A DNA stretch of 64,000 nt. Source: Rhodobacteraceae bacterium M385 (GTDB taxonomy: Bacteria > Pseudomonadota > Alphaproteobacteria > Rhodobacterales > Rhodobacteraceae). Both the position numbers and the translations under genes were made by a program. Positions 41,548 through 51,286 of the stretch are shown here, piece by piece. Every line of letters starts with the position of its first letter. Position 1 is the first letter of the stretch. The stretch covers positions 930,001 through 994,000 of the forward strand of contig CP081102.1 in assembly GCA_025141835.1 (NCBI GenBank), given 5' to 3'. The notes beneath the pieces were generated by a model, which saw nothing but the letters and a program-made list of their open reading frames with translations, made no database searches and was not told the DNA's origin.

Positions 41548-42015
41548 ATGCAAGGCGGCCAGTTAGCTCAAAGCATCTATCAGGCCGTTCTTGACGGCAG
41601 CGGCGATGCTGTCCAGTTGGCCGATTTCCCTCGCTATCTGCCCTTCTTACATTTGCCTCATCTGGTCGAAACCTTCGAGGGCCGCGTCTATTTGGAGACA
41701 CCCGAAGATGTGCGGTACGTGTTTGATCGGCTGCTAGAGCATATGAGGGCGGTTGAGGGCGCAGTTAAACTCAAGCGAACATGCACAGTGGCCCAGTTTG
41801 CAGGGCCCAATGAGATCCAAGGTCTCCACGAGAGCCAACTGCTCGACAAGGCGGGAAATCCGCTGGAAAGTTACTCAGGCCTTTGCACCCTAAGTTGCAT
41901 CGACGGGAAATGGCTGATGTCGTCCAGTCAATATGCCGAGGGGAAGGCGGTCTATCCGACATTACTTCTGCGCGAATTGCTGCAAAAGGGATGCCGGACA
42001 GACCCTGATCTGTAG
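41548..42015 (+). CDS. Hypothetical protein, possibly SnoaL/NTF2-like
   Basis: A 155-residue soluble protein starting ATG 41548. The order of a helical N-terminus, a hydrophobic aromatic strand and a C-terminal strand-rich half (CTVAQFAGPNEIQGLHESQLL, CTLSCIDGKWLMSSSQYAEG) suggests an NTF2/SnoaL-like cone fold, but I do not recognise a family. It is a single gene after the hpa operon and convergent with the SDR gene. Confidence 0.65.
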   Translation: MQGGQLAQSIYQAVLDGSGDAVQLADFPRYLPFLHLPHLVETFEGRVYLETPEDVRYVFDRLLEHMRAVEGAVKLKRTCTVAQFAGPNEIQGLHESQLLDKAGNPLESYSGLCTLSCIDGKWLMSSSQYAEGKAVYPTLLLRELLQKGCRTDPDL

Positions 42016-42019
42016 TTCT

Positions 42020-42850
42020 CTACTGATCGTCGCCCTTGGCGGCCGCCGATGCGCCCCCTTGGCCCAATGCGACAGTTCCAAATGGCCCGCCGTGGACCAT
42101 CTGCGATACATCTGTCGGATCGCCCGCGCCTTCATTGGCAAGGATTTCCTCGGCAAATTGCTCGGCGTTGTCTTGCGGCTTGTAGCCCAGAAACGCGGCC
42201 TTGGAGTTATCGACCGGGGCGCGGTCATTGTCGGACACGCCGTAGATCACGGCAAAGCCCGTGGTCGGCGTATCAACCGCCCGTTCTACCAAGCGTACCA
42301 GATCGCCGTCGCTTAACCATGTGCCCAAAGCGCGGGCGTTCTTGACCGGGGCGCAGGACAGGATACGCAGGTGCACGCTTTCGATCCCACGCTTTTCCCA
42401 ATACATCCGGCCCAAATCTTCGGTGAAACATTTGGCGAGGCCATAGAACGTATCGGGGCGGTGCTCTGCGTCCGTTCCTATATAAGATTGGCGTGGGTGC
42501 ATCCCCACAGCATGGATGGAAGACGCGTAGACGATCCGCCGCGCGCCCGCTTTCTGGGCACTTTCCCAGATGTTGTAAGAGCCGACGAAGTTGGGGCCGA
42601 GCAGTTCTTCAAACGGTCCCTCATCCACGATCGCGCCGAAATGTACGACCATCTCTACGTTGTCCATCAGCGCGGCAATTGCGCCGTAGTCAGCCAGATC
42701 GGCCTTCACGTAGGTTTCATTCGCGGCCAGCCCTTCGATGCTGTCCACGATGTCGGTGCTCACAAGGGTTTTGCACATCGCTGCCAGCGCGGGCCGAAGG
42801 ATGGAACCGCAACGACCTGCGGCTCCGGTTAGGACGATTTTCTCAAGCAT
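42020..42850 (-). CDS. NAD-dependent epimerase/dehydratase, uronate-dehydrogenase-like
   Basis: A 276-residue extended SDR. Rossmann motif TGAAGRCGS, VYASS and catalytic Tyr/Lys in YGLAK. The sequence HFGAIVDEGPFEELLGPNFVGSYNIWE resembles uronate dehydrogenases, which oxidise galacturonate or glucuronate to aldarolactones. No uronate genes adjoin, so the substrate could differ. It lies 12 bases downstream of the DadA-like oxidase on the same strand, probably one transcript. Confidence 0.85.
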   Translation of the reverse strand: MLEKIVLTGAAGRCGSILRPALAAMCKTLVSTDIVDSIEGLAANETYVKADLADYGAIAALMDNVEMVVHFGAIVDEGPFEELLGPNFVGSYNIWESAQKAGARRIVYASSIHAVGMHPRQSYIGTDAEHRPDTFYGLAKCFTEDLGRMYWEKRGIESVHLRILSCAPVKNARALGTWLSDGDLVRLVERAVDTPTTGFAVIYGVSDNDRAPVDNSKAAFLGYKPQDNAEQFAEEILANEGAGDPTDVSQMVHGGPFGTVALGQGGASAAAKGDDQ

Positions 42851-42862
42851 GTTTCTAGCCTC

Positions 42863-44080
42863 TTAGATAACGGCGGTCTCGGTGATCGGAGCATTGCGCA
42901 GAACCCTGTCGTAAGAGAACGCGCCCATGTCCAGCGTGCGGAATTCGCCGTGGGTCAGCCACTCGGCAGTGGCGCGGCCCATGGCAGGGGATTGTTGCAA
43001 CCCGTGGCCCGAGAACCCGTTAAGGAAGATGAAATTCTCCACCTCTGGGTGCGGGCCGAGGATGGCGTTGTGGTCCAACGTGTTGACCGAATAATGCCCG
43101 GCCCATTCGGACTGTACCTTCACCGCCTCAAACGCCGGGATTCGGGTCGCAAGGATCGGCCAGACGTGGTTTTCCCAAAGGCTGTGATCCATGTGGAAGT
43201 CATCGTAATCAACTGCCGGATCAATCTCGGCATGGCCTCCGGCCTGATAGGTGCCGCCGCCGTTTTCGCGGCAATGCACGCCCGAAGGGTCAATGGTCAG
43301 CGGCAGGTCGCGGTCCAGCGGGGTTTCCGCCTTAAACACCCAAGAATAGCGCTTGCGTGGCTCGACCGGCACGTCAATCCCGGCCATCTGCGCGGTGCGT
43401 GCGGCGCGGGGGCCAGAGGCGTTAACCACGTGTCCACAGGCAATAACCTTGCCGGACTTCAGCGTCACGCTACTGATGCGCCCGCCATCGCGGGTCATGT
43501 CCACCACCTCGTTGGCGACATATTCAACGCCGCGTTCGCGGGCTTGGCGTTTCCACCAATCAAACACGGTCGCACCGTCCCAATAGCCCTCATCCACGGT
43601 ATTGATGGAGCCGAGCACGATGTCATCGACGTTATAGAAAGGGTAGGCGGCCTTAATCTCATCGGCGCTCAGCAACCGCGTCGCAGCACCGGCCTTATGC
43701 TGCACCTTGATGTTTTTGCGCAGGACGTCCGCGAAGTCTTCCGTATCGGCCAGATAGAGGTAGCCGAAAGAGCGGATCGACAGTTCAGGGATGCGGTCAT
43801 CATTTCCCATGCGGGCCCGGATATTCTTTACGAAATCGGCGGCAAACTGGCTGATGCGTACGTTGAGCTCGGTCGAGAACTGCTGCCGCATGCAGCTATT
43901 GGTGTGGGCAGTTGAACACAGCGCGTAACTAGGGTCGCGTTCGACCACCAGAACCGAGCCGTTAAAGTCTGGGTTCTCCGTTAGAAACCAAGCCGTTGAC
44001 GACCCCATGATGGCGCCGCCTACGATCACCACATCGTAGCTTGCGCGCGTTGGTGTCGTGTCAAATGCCGCTTTCACCAT
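42863..44080 (-). CDS. FAD-dependent amino-acid/amine oxidase (DadA/GlyOx-like)
   Basis: A 405-residue D-amino-acid-oxidase-family flavoprotein. FAD motif VVIVGGAIMGSSTAW at the N-terminus, acid ERDP after the second strand, and the C-terminal GFSGHGLQQSPAMGRATAEW. AGGAGG six bases before ATG 44080 fixes the start; the upstream ATG at 44116 is unlikely. It likely oxidises a secondary or D-amino acid (sarcosine- or glycine-like); the substrate is not readable. Confidence 0.9.
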   Translation of the reverse strand: MVKAAFDTTPTRASYDVVIVGGAIMGSSTAWFLTENPDFNGSVLVVERDPSYALCSTAHTNSCMRQQFSTELNVRISQFAADFVKNIRARMGNDDRIPELSIRSFGYLYLADTEDFADVLRKNIKVQHKAGAATRLLSADEIKAAYPFYNVDDIVLGSINTVDEGYWDGATVFDWWKRQARERGVEYVANEVVDMTRDGGRISSVTLKSGKVIACGHVVNASGPRAARTAQMAGIDVPVEPRKRYSWVFKAETPLDRDLPLTIDPSGVHCRENGGGTYQAGGHAEIDPAVDYDDFHMDHSLWENHVWPILATRIPAFEAVKVQSEWAGHYSVNTLDHNAILGPHPEVENFIFLNGFSGHGLQQSPAMGRATAEWLTHGEFRTLDMGAFSYDRVLRNAPITETAVI

Positions 44081-44187
44081 ATGCGTCCTCCTGAATGTTT
44101 GGGCCCTCTTGGGCACGCACTTTTGCGCACGCTTACGCGCCCGCGAGGCAAACGCAAGCTCTGTGACCGTCTGTAAGGTCGCAGTGG

Positions 44188-44667
44188 TTAACCAAGGTCG
44201 TTTCCGTCCTTCACAGCCTCCATCGACACATGGGTAGAGGTGGCCGTCACATGGGGCAGTCGGCTGATGACTTCGCCCAATACGCGGCGATAATCGGCGA
44301 TGTCGGTGGAGCGCACCTTAAGCAGATAGTCAAAAGCCCCGGCGATCATGTGGCATTGCTCGATCTCGGGCACAGCGCGGGCGGCATCGTTAAAGGCGCG
44401 CAGGGCGGGCTCTCTCGTGTCGCTCAGGCGGACCTCGACGAAAGCGACATGGGCCAGCCCCAGTCGCTCGGGATCAAGGATCGCGCGGAAGCCCTGAATG
44501 TAGCCCTGTTCTTGCAAGCGCTTCATGCGGGTCTGACAGGGCGTTTTGGAAAGCCCCACGCGCGACGCCAGTTCTGTCACGGGGATACGACCGTCCGAGG
44601 CCAGCACCCGAAGGATTCGCATATCGGCTGGGTCAAGTTCACTGTCTTCTAGCGGAGGGAGAGGCAT
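44188..44667 (-). CDS. putR: Lrp/AsnC-family regulator of proline use (PutR)
   Basis: A 159-residue Lrp-type regulator with N-terminal HTH (PVTELASRVGLSKTPCQTRMKRL) and C-terminal RAM ligand domain. It is divergent from putA with about 120 bp between starts. In Rhodobacter, Agrobacterium and relatives the divergent Lrp-type PutR activates putA when proline is present, which this layout matches. Confidence 0.93.
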   Translation of the reverse strand: MPLPPLEDSELDPADMRILRVLASDGRIPVTELASRVGLSKTPCQTRMKRLQEQGYIQGFRAILDPERLGLAHVAFVEVRLSDTREPALRAFNDAARAVPEIEQCHMIAGAFDYLLKVRSTDIADYRRVLGEVISRLPHVTATSTHVSMEAVKDGNDLG

Positions 44668-44788
44668 GTTGATTGATATCCACTGTGATTTAGGTCCGAA
44701 ACTATATCATGCAAGCAATACTCGGGCAATTTGCCTTCATTGCATCTGCTACATGGGTTTATCAACCCTGCGCCGGAGTCTGCGTGCC

Positions 44789-47700
44789 ATGTCCAATCTT
44801 TCTGCCTTCCGCCAAGCCATTTCCGCAGCCTACCTGGAAGACGACGCCAGCGCCTTGGCGCGTCTATCCAAGGCCCATCCGATCAGTAGCGACATCCGCC
44901 AAGCGGCCTCTGCACGGGCCACGCGCATGGTGGCTGACATCCGGGCCGAGGATCGCGGCGGGTTGATGGAGGTCTTCTTGGCCGAATATGGCCTTTCGAC
45001 CGCGGAAGGTCTGGCCCTGATGCGTTTGGCCGAGGCGCTGTTGCGCGTGCCCGATGACGCCACCGTCGATGCGCTGATCGAAGACAAGATCGTGCCCGCC
45101 GAATGGTCTGGCCACCGCGGCAAGTCGAAATCAGGGTTGGTGAACGCCTCGACCCTCGCGTTGATGCTGACCGGTGCGGTTTTGTCCGACGAAGACGGCG
45201 CAGGCATCGCAGGTACGCTGAAAGGCGCGGTGAAACGCTTGGGAGAACCGGTCATTCGGGCCGCCACCCGCCGCGCGATGAAGGAGATGGGCAATCAGTT
45301 CGTTCTGGGCGAGACAATCGCCAGCGCCGTGAAGCGGGGCCGTGACCGCGCGGCCGAGGGCTATACCTTCAGCTATGATATGTTGGGCGAGGCCGCCGTT
45401 ACAGCCGCAGAGGCCGACACCTTCCACGCCGCCTATGCCGATTCCATCGCCTATCTGGCCAAACACGCCACCCGCGATGATATCCGTGAAAACCCCGGTA
45501 TTTCCGTCAAACTCTCGGCCCTTCACCCCCGCTATGAAGAAGCGCAGCGTGACCGTGTTCTGACCGAGCTGGTGCCCCGCGTGTTGCAGCTGGCCCAAGC
45601 CGCGAAGGCCGCCAAAATGGGGTTCAACATTGATGCGGAAGAGGCCGACAGGCTGGATATCTCGCTTGATGTGATCGAGGCGGTACTGTCCGATCCGTCC
45701 CTGTCCGGATGGGACGGTTTCGGCGTTGTGGTGCAAGCCTACGGCAAACGCAGCGCCCCGGTGATCGATTGGCTTTATGCCTTGGCCGAGGCCCACGACC
45801 GACGCATCATGGTGCGGCTGGTGAAAGGCGCGTATTGGGATACCGAGATCAAGCGTGCCCAAGTTGCGGGCCTTTCGGGCTTCCCCGTCTACTCTGCCAA
45901 AGCCGCCACCGATGTCAGCTATCTTAGCTGTGCGCGCCAGCTTTTGGAGCGCACCGACCGCATCTATCCGCAGTTCGCCACCCACAATGCCCATACCGTC
46001 GCCGCCGTGATCGAGATGGCCGACGACCCGCAAGCGTTTGAATTCCAACGCCTTCACGGCATGGGAGAGGCGCTCCATGACCAGGTGCATCGCGGCAATG
46101 GCTCTCGCTGTCGGATTTACGCGCCCGTGGGGGCGCACCGCGACCTGCTCGCCTATCTGGTGCGCCGCTTGCTGGAAAATGGCGCGAATTCGTCCTTCGT
46201 GCATAAGATAATGGATGAGGAAACGCCCCCTGAGGCGGTCGCCGAAGATCCCTTCATCACCCTCGATCGCCCCGCCACGCCGGTCACGCTGCCCGGTTCA
46301 ATCTACGCGCCTGAGCGGGCGAACTCCCATGGCGTTGATTTGGCCGACCCAGCGACACTGGCCAAGCTGGACGCGGACCGCGCGCCATTCCGCGAGGCCA
46401 CTTGGCAAGCGGGTACAGGAACGGGCGAGGTGCTGGACATCACCAACCCCGCCGACCCCAGTGACATTGTCGGCCAAGTGCGCCTGACCACGCCCGAAGA
46501 CGCCGCCCAAGCCATCGCCGCCGCTGAACCGTGGGATGCCGCTAATCGGGCCGCGATCCTGAACAAGGCCGCTGACCTCTACGAGGCACACACGGCAGAG
46601 CTGTTCTCTCTGCTCGCCCGCGAGGCCGGCAAAACCCTTCCCGATTGCGAAGCAGAGCTTCGCGAAGCCGTTGATTTCCTGCGCTATTACGCGGCACGCA
46701 TTGCCGATCTGAAAGACCCCGCTTTGGGCCGCATGACTTGCATCAGCCCGTGGAACTTCCCCTTGGCGATCTTCACCGGCCAAATCGCGGCGGCCCTTGC
46801 GGCGGGTAACGCGGTGCTGGCGAAACCGGCCGAGACTACGCCCCTCATCGCGGCCCGCGCCGTTGCTTTGCTGCACGAAGCGGGCGTTCCGAAGAACGCT
46901 CTGCAATTGCTGCCGGGCGAAGGCACGAGCGTGGGCGCGGCGCTCACCAGCAACCCGCTGATTGACGGCGTGGCCTTCACCGGCTCCACCGCGACGGCAC
47001 AAGCGATCCACCGGGCGATGGCCGCAAACCTTGCGCCTTCCGCGCCGCTGATTGCGGAAACCGGGGGGCTGAATGCGATGATCGTGGACAGCACCGCGCT
47101 GCCGGAACAGGCGGTGAAGGACGTGGTCATGTCCGCCTTCCGCTCGGCCGGGCAACGCTGCTCTGCCCTGCGCTGCCTTTACGTGCAGGAAGACATCGCC
47201 CCCGCCTTCCTCAAGGCGCTTTACGGCGCGATGGATGAGCTTTCCTTGGGCAACGCTTGGCCGCTGGCCACCGATATTGGCCCCGTCATCGACGCCCGCG
47301 CTCAAGAAGGTATCGCCAAGCATATCGCAGCCGCGCGGGCCGAGGGGCGCGTCCTTCATGAAGGCACTGCGCCAAGCAAGGGCACCTTCATCGCGCCGAC
47401 GGTTATCAAGGTCAGCGCAATCACCGATCTTGCCGAGGAAATCTTCGGCCCGGTGTTGCATGTCGCCACCTTCAAGGCCCGTGATCTGGACCGTGTGATC
47501 GACGAGATCAATGCCACGGGCTACGGGCTGACGTTTGGCATCCACTCGCGGATCGACGACCGGATTGCCGATGTCACGGGGCGGATCAAGGCGGGCAACC
47601 TCTATGTGAACCGCAACCAGATTGGTGCCATCGTGGGCAGCCAACCCTTTGGCGGACAAGGCCTTTCCGGCACCGGGCCAAAGGCCGGCGGGCCGTCCTA

Positions 47701-48196
47701 TGTGCCGCGTTTCTGCCGTGCGCCTATGGGTGCGGGACGCGCGGGTGTGCCCGCGGATGTGGCGGCCGCAGCCCATGATACCCGCGTTGCGATGGCCGCA
47801 GAGCAGGTGCTTGCCACCGTCGATCTACCCGGCCCCACCGGCGAGGCGAACCGCCTGACAACCCACCCACGGGGACGCGTTCTCTGCCTAGGGCCGGGGG
47901 AAGATGCCGCCCGCGCTCAGGCCCAGTTTGCGACGTCAACGGGGTGTGCGCCGGTCATTGCGCCCGACCTCGCCCCCGGCGCTTTGGCGGAATTGCCAGC
48001 GTTTGATGCCGTGATCTACTGGGGCAGCGTGCCTGAAGCACAGCCATATCGGATCGCGCTGGCCGCGATGGATGGCCCAATCCTGCCGCTGATTATGGAG
48101 GCCGACCCGAAGCCGCGCCTCACGATTGAACGGCACACTTGCATCGACACCACAGCCGCGGGCGGTAACGCAGCGCTTCTGGCCGCTGTGGCCTGA
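44789..48196 (+). CDS. putA: Bifunctional proline dehydrogenase / P5C dehydrogenase
   Basis: A 1135-residue bifunctional flavoenzyme converting proline to glutamate. The N-terminal half is the FAD TIM-barrel proline dehydrogenase (VKLSALHPRY, FNIDAEEADRLD, VRLVKGAYWDTEIK, HNAHTVAA); the C-terminal half is the aldehyde dehydrogenase (SPWNFPLAIFTGQ, IAETGGLN, catalytic Cys791 in SAGQRCSALR). ATG 44789 (MSNLSAFRQ) matches family starts; the frame is open 240 bases upstream but that is putR shadow. No N-terminal ribbon-helix-helix repressor domain is present, so transcription depends on PutR. Confidence 0.97.
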   Translation: MSNLSAFRQAISAAYLEDDASALARLSKAHPISSDIRQAASARATRMVADIRAEDRGGLMEVFLAEYGLSTAEGLALMRLAEALLRVPDDATVDALIEDKIVPAEWSGHRGKSKSGLVNASTLALMLTGAVLSDEDGAGIAGTLKGAVKRLGEPVIRAATRRAMKEMGNQFVLGETIASAVKRGRDRAAEGYTFSYDMLGEAAVTAAEADTFHAAYADSIAYLAKHATRDDIRENPGISVKLSALHPRYEEAQRDRVLTELVPRVLQLAQAAKAAKMGFNIDAEEADRLDISLDVIEAVLSDPSLSGWDGFGVVVQAYGKRSAPVIDWLYALAEAHDRRIMVRLVKGAYWDTEIKRAQVAGLSGFPVYSAKAATDVSYLSCARQLLERTDRIYPQFATHNAHTVAAVIEMADDPQAFEFQRLHGMGEALHDQVHRGNGSRCRIYAPVGAHRDLLAYLVRRLLENGANSSFVHKIMDEETPPEAVAEDPFITLDRPATPVTLPGSIYAPERANSHGVDLADPATLAKLDADRAPFREATWQAGTGTGEVLDITNPADPSDIVGQVRLTTPEDAAQAIAAAEPWDAANRAAILNKAADLYEAHTAELFSLLAREAGKTLPDCEAELREAVDFLRYYAARIADLKDPALGRMTCISPWNFPLAIFTGQIAAALAAGNAVLAKPAETTPLIAARAVALLHEAGVPKNALQLLPGEGTSVGAALTSNPLIDGVAFTGSTATAQAIHRAMAANLAPSAPLIAETGGLNAMIVDSTALPEQAVKDVVMSAFRSAGQRCSALRCLYVQEDIAPAFLKALYGAMDELSLGNAWPLATDIGPVIDARAQEGIAKHIAAARAEGRVLHEGTAPSKGTFIAPTVIKVSAITDLAEEIFGPVLHVATFKARDLDRVIDEINATGYGLTFGIHSRIDDRIADVTGRIKAGNLYVNRNQIGAIVGSQPFGGQGLSGTGPKAGGPSYVPRFCRAPMGAGRAGVPADVAAAAHDTRVAMAAEQVLATVDLPGPTGEANRLTTHPRGRVLCLGPGEDAARAQAQFATSTGCAPVIAPDLAPGALAELPAFDAVIYWGSVPEAQPYRIALAAMDGPILPLIMEADPKPRLTIERHTCIDTTAAGGNAALLAAVA

Positions 48197-48200
48197 GCCG

Positions 48201-49253
48201 CTATTGCTCCATCGCCGCGCCCCAAGCGGCAAGGAAGCTCTCGCGGTTCAAGCGGTCGAGGTAAACCATCAGGGCCGGTCCCAAGCGGATCGGCCCGAAC
48301 GGCGAACTGTCAGCTTCGCCGCGCGTTTGCAGGGGCGGCAAAACCGGCTCGGCGGCGCTTTGGCCCATGCCCTCGCGCAAAAGCGCGTCCAGCATTGCGC
48401 CCGCCGCTGCCACTTCCGTCGCCGTGGCCGGGATCAGGGCCGTGCGCAGCATGACATTGGCGAAATCTTCCAACGGCAGCACAGAAAGCCCCTCCACCCG
48501 CGTTAACCTTTGCGCGGCGTAGGAGCCTAAGACATTGTACGCCAACGCCAATTCGCCGCTGGCCACGTCGTCGATCATCCGGCCCGAACAACAGTAAAGC
48601 CGTGTATCCAGCCGCCCCATTACTTCGGTCAATCGCCAATAAGCGTCCGATGATCGCGCTTCCTGGGTCGCGAAAAGGTAGCCAAGGCCCGAAACATGCA
48701 GGTCGTAGGTGCCTAAACGCCCCGCGAACCGGTCTGGGTTGTCGCGCAGAAGCGTCACCAGTTCGGCGCGGGTGCGTGGCAGGGGAAGACCATTGAATAG
48801 GGCGTCGTTGATGACGACCACGGCGGGTTCGGCGGTGAAGGCAAACAGCCTGTCATTCCAACGCGCCCAATCGGGCAAGGCTTGGGTCACACTGCTGGAA
48901 TAGGTCTGCGCGATGCCGTCATTGGCGAGGGTGAATTGCAGGTCCATGGCCGAGGAGAGCACCAGATCAAACGCCGCACCGCCGCGCACCGCCCGGTGCA
49001 CTTCAGCCGAGGAGGCGACGACATAGTCGATCCCCACCTGCGGGTTCTCGGCCTGAAATCGGGCCAAGAACGGCTCGAACACATCCAGATCAGCAGTGGA
49101 GATGACCCGTAGAACAGTGGGCCCCGTGCCGGGATACTCGCGTCGGTTCTCAATCTCGAAGTTCTGCGCCGCTGCCGCCCCGGCGAGGAGCGTAGCGAGG
49201 AGCAGCCCGGTCACCAACCGTTTCAAGACGCTGGTAAAATCAGCCAAACACAT
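48201..49253 (-). CDS. Periplasmic iron(III)-class binding protein linked to a two-component system
   Basis: A 350-residue AfuA/PgtC-type binding protein with a signal peptide (RLVTGLLLATLLAGAAAAQ). Segments: VLRVISTADLDVFEPFLARFQ, FDLVLSSAMDLQ and LALAYNVLGSYA. The ATG at 49253 has GGGAGG six bases upstream; it overlaps the kinase gene by 31 bases. No permease or ATPase follows, so it probably presents a ligand to the sensor kinase, as PgtC does for PgtAB. Convergent with putA. Confidence 0.9.
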   Translation of the reverse strand: MCLADFTSVLKRLVTGLLLATLLAGAAAAQNFEIENRREYPGTGPTVLRVISTADLDVFEPFLARFQAENPQVGIDYVVASSAEVHRAVRGGAAFDLVLSSAMDLQFTLANDGIAQTYSSSVTQALPDWARWNDRLFAFTAEPAVVVINDALFNGLPLPRTRAELVTLLRDNPDRFAGRLGTYDLHVSGLGYLFATQEARSSDAYWRLTEVMGRLDTRLYCCSGRMIDDVASGELALAYNVLGSYAAQRLTRVEGLSVLPLEDFANVMLRTALIPATATEVAAAGAMLDALLREGMGQSAAEPVLPPLQTRGEADSSPFGPIRLGPALMVYLDRLNRESFLAAWGAAMEQ

Positions 49254-50611
49254 GCGCCGCCTCCCTCTGCTCTTCCCAATTCCAATCGCCCGCCGTGGGC
49301 GCGTAGCGCCTCTTCCGCGATGGTCAGCCCAAGGCCTGATCCCACGATCCCTTCCACCTTGTCGCCGCGCCTGAACCTTTCGGTCAGATGTGCCGCTGAA
49401 CCGTCTCCAAACCCCGGCCCCTCATCGCTGACCGCAATCCGCGCCTCGTCCCCTTGTTGGCTCACGTCCACCCTTACGATGGTTTCGGCGGGCGAGTATT
49501 TGATCGCGTTGTCCAGCACGTTTCGCAGGGCATTTTGCAGCAAGATCGCATCCCCTTCGACCCTTCCCGCACTCAGGGTCAAGGCGATGTCGATGTCCTT
49601 CATCTCTGCCGTGGGCCGCAAAGTATCGGCCACGCCGCTGGCAAGGCTTGGCAAATCCACCCGTTCGCGGGCCAACGCGTCGGCGCGAAACGACACCATC
49701 GCGTGATCGAGCAATTGCGAGGCCGAGCGCGACGCGTCATCTACCGCTCGAATGACCCGCCGCAAGGTCTGCTTCTGGCCGTCTTCCTCCACCGAATGCA
49801 GGGCAATTTCGGCCTGCGTGCGCACAATCGCCAATGGCGTGCGGACCCGGTGCGCGGCTTCCGCGATAAAATCCTCGGACCGTCTCATCGACCCGCCAAG
49901 GCGCTCCATCAAGCGGTTGAGCGCTTGAACCAGCGGCATCAACTCGGGCGGGCCGCGTCTGCGCAAGGGGCGCAGGTCCGAGGGGCCACGCGTCGCCACG
50001 TTTTGCGCCATGGTGTTGAGAGGTAGCAGCGATGACCGCACCGCGATGGCCGACATTCCAACCGCGAGAAGGAACACAACCATCGACAAGACCGCCGCCT
50101 GCCGCGACAGGCCTGCCGCGATGCTTTGCACCCCGTCACGGGTTTGCGCCACGGTCACAACCACCGGAACCGCCTCGGCGTTGCTGAGGACCACCCGCAT
50201 GACAGAGACTGCCCGCACCTGCGCCCCGCGGTAGTTGAGGGTGCGAAACTGGACATCTCCTGGCGCGACCTCTGGCCCCTCCAAATCCGCGTAGCCGGTC
50301 AAGACTTCCTCTCCGGTGGCGACCCGGTAGAACACCCGGTCCTCACTGATTGCGCCCAACATCGAGAAGGCGGCATAGGGCAGTTCCAGCCGTATTTGCC
50401 CCCCTTCCGAGCGTAGTGTTTCTGCAATCGAGGTGGCCGATGCCTCTAGCACGTTGTCTTGGGTGCGCCCCGCCGCCTCCCGCGCGAAAGAGGTCACCAT
50501 GCCCCAGCTGATAAGCGCCAACAGCGCCACGATTGCCGCCAGAAACAGGGTCAGCTTGCGGGCGATGCTCCAACCGGGGCGCACGCCGCGCGCACGGGCA
50601 GATCCGCTCAT
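49223..50611 (-). CDS. tctE: TctE-like sensor histidine kinase
   Basis: A 462-residue membrane histidine kinase. Two transmembrane segments (about residues 19-41 and 172-193) enclose a periplasmic sensor of about 130 residues; then comes a HAMP-like linker. His254 in AEAAHRVRTPLAIVRTQ is the phosphoacceptor, with ATPase boxes NALRNVLDNAIKYSP, DEGPGFG and GSGLGLTIAEE. Start overlaps tctD by four bases; the 3' end overlaps the binding-protein gene. Predicted to sense an extracellular carboxylate. Confidence 0.93.
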   Translation of the reverse strand: MSGSARARGVRPGWSIARKLTLFLAAIVALLALISWGMVTSFAREAAGRTQDNVLEASATSIAETLRSEGGQIRLELPYAAFSMLGAISEDRVFYRVATGEEVLTGYADLEGPEVAPGDVQFRTLNYRGAQVRAVSVMRVVLSNAEAVPVVVTVAQTRDGVQSIAAGLSRQAAVLSMVVFLLAVGMSAIAVRSSLLPLNTMAQNVATRGPSDLRPLRRRGPPELMPLVQALNRLMERLGGSMRRSEDFIAEAAHRVRTPLAIVRTQAEIALHSVEEDGQKQTLRRVIRAVDDASRSASQLLDHAMVSFRADALARERVDLPSLASGVADTLRPTAEMKDIDIALTLSAGRVEGDAILLQNALRNVLDNAIKYSPAETIVRVDVSQQGDEARIAVSDEGPGFGDGSAAHLTERFRRGDKVEGIVGSGLGLTIAEEALRAHGGRLELGRAEGGGACVWLILPAS

Positions 50612-51267
50612 GGTGTCATCCGGTAGCCCGCCCCACGGACCGTTTCGATCTTCACGCCAACGCCGTCCAACTTACGGCGCAGACGGCCCACATAGACCTC
50701 GATCGCGTTTTCCGTGACGTCGGCATCGTGGGAAAACAGCCGGTCCATAAGCTGCGATTTTGACAGGATGTGACCGGGGTTGCGGGCGAAAACCTCCAGC
50801 AGTCGGATCTCGCGGTTGCGCAGTTCCAGCAGCAGGTCGCCATTGCGCAACGTGCCCGCGGTGGGGTCGAAGATGGCATCACCCAGGGCGACCTCGTTCT
50901 TCGCAGCACCGCCCCTTCGGCGCAACACGGCGCGGCAGCGGGCCTCTAGCTCGCTGAAGTCGAAGGGCTTGGTGATGTAATCATCGGCCCCTTGGTCCAG
51001 CGCCCCCACCCGGTCGGAAATCTGGCTACGCGCGGTCAGCACGATGACCGGCGTTTGCAACCGGTCGCGCCAGCGGGCCAGCCTGTCGCGGCCATCGCCA
51101 TCGGGCAGCATGACGTCGAGCAGAATCAGGTCATATTCCGCTACCGCCAAGCAATCTTCAGCTTCCGCCAAGGTGCCTGCATGGTCCACAGCATGGCCAT
51201 CCAGCCCCAGTCGCTGCACGACGCTGTCGGCTAATTCTTCATTATCTTCAACGAGTAAGAACCGCAT
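50608..51267 (-). CDS. tctD: TctD-like OmpR-family response regulator
   Basis: A 219-residue response regulator with receiver Asp51 (LILLDVMLPDGDG), Lys101-region TKPFDFSEL and a C-terminal winged helix (SKSQLMDRLFS, IEVYVGRLRRKLD). Divergent from tctC with about 100 bp between, which carries direct repeats suited to OmpR-type dimers. It is expected to activate tctCBA when the kinase detects substrate. Confidence 0.95.
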   Translation of the reverse strand: MRFLLVEDNEELADSVVQRLGLDGHAVDHAGTLAEAEDCLAVAEYDLILLDVMLPDGDGRDRLARWRDRLQTPVIVLTARSQISDRVGALDQGADDYITKPFDFSELEARCRAVLRRRGGAAKNEVALGDAIFDPTAGTLRNGDLLLELRNREIRLLEVFARNPGHILSKSQLMDRLFSHDADVTENAIEVYVGRLRRKLDGVGVKIETVRGAGYRMTP

Positions 51268-51286
51268 CCGTCCCGCATCCTCCCCA

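Noticed and set aside
44668..44788. Specific PutR operator in the putR-putA gap
   Set aside because: TGCAA/TTGCA segments are present, but spacing is loose and I could not separate them from chance.
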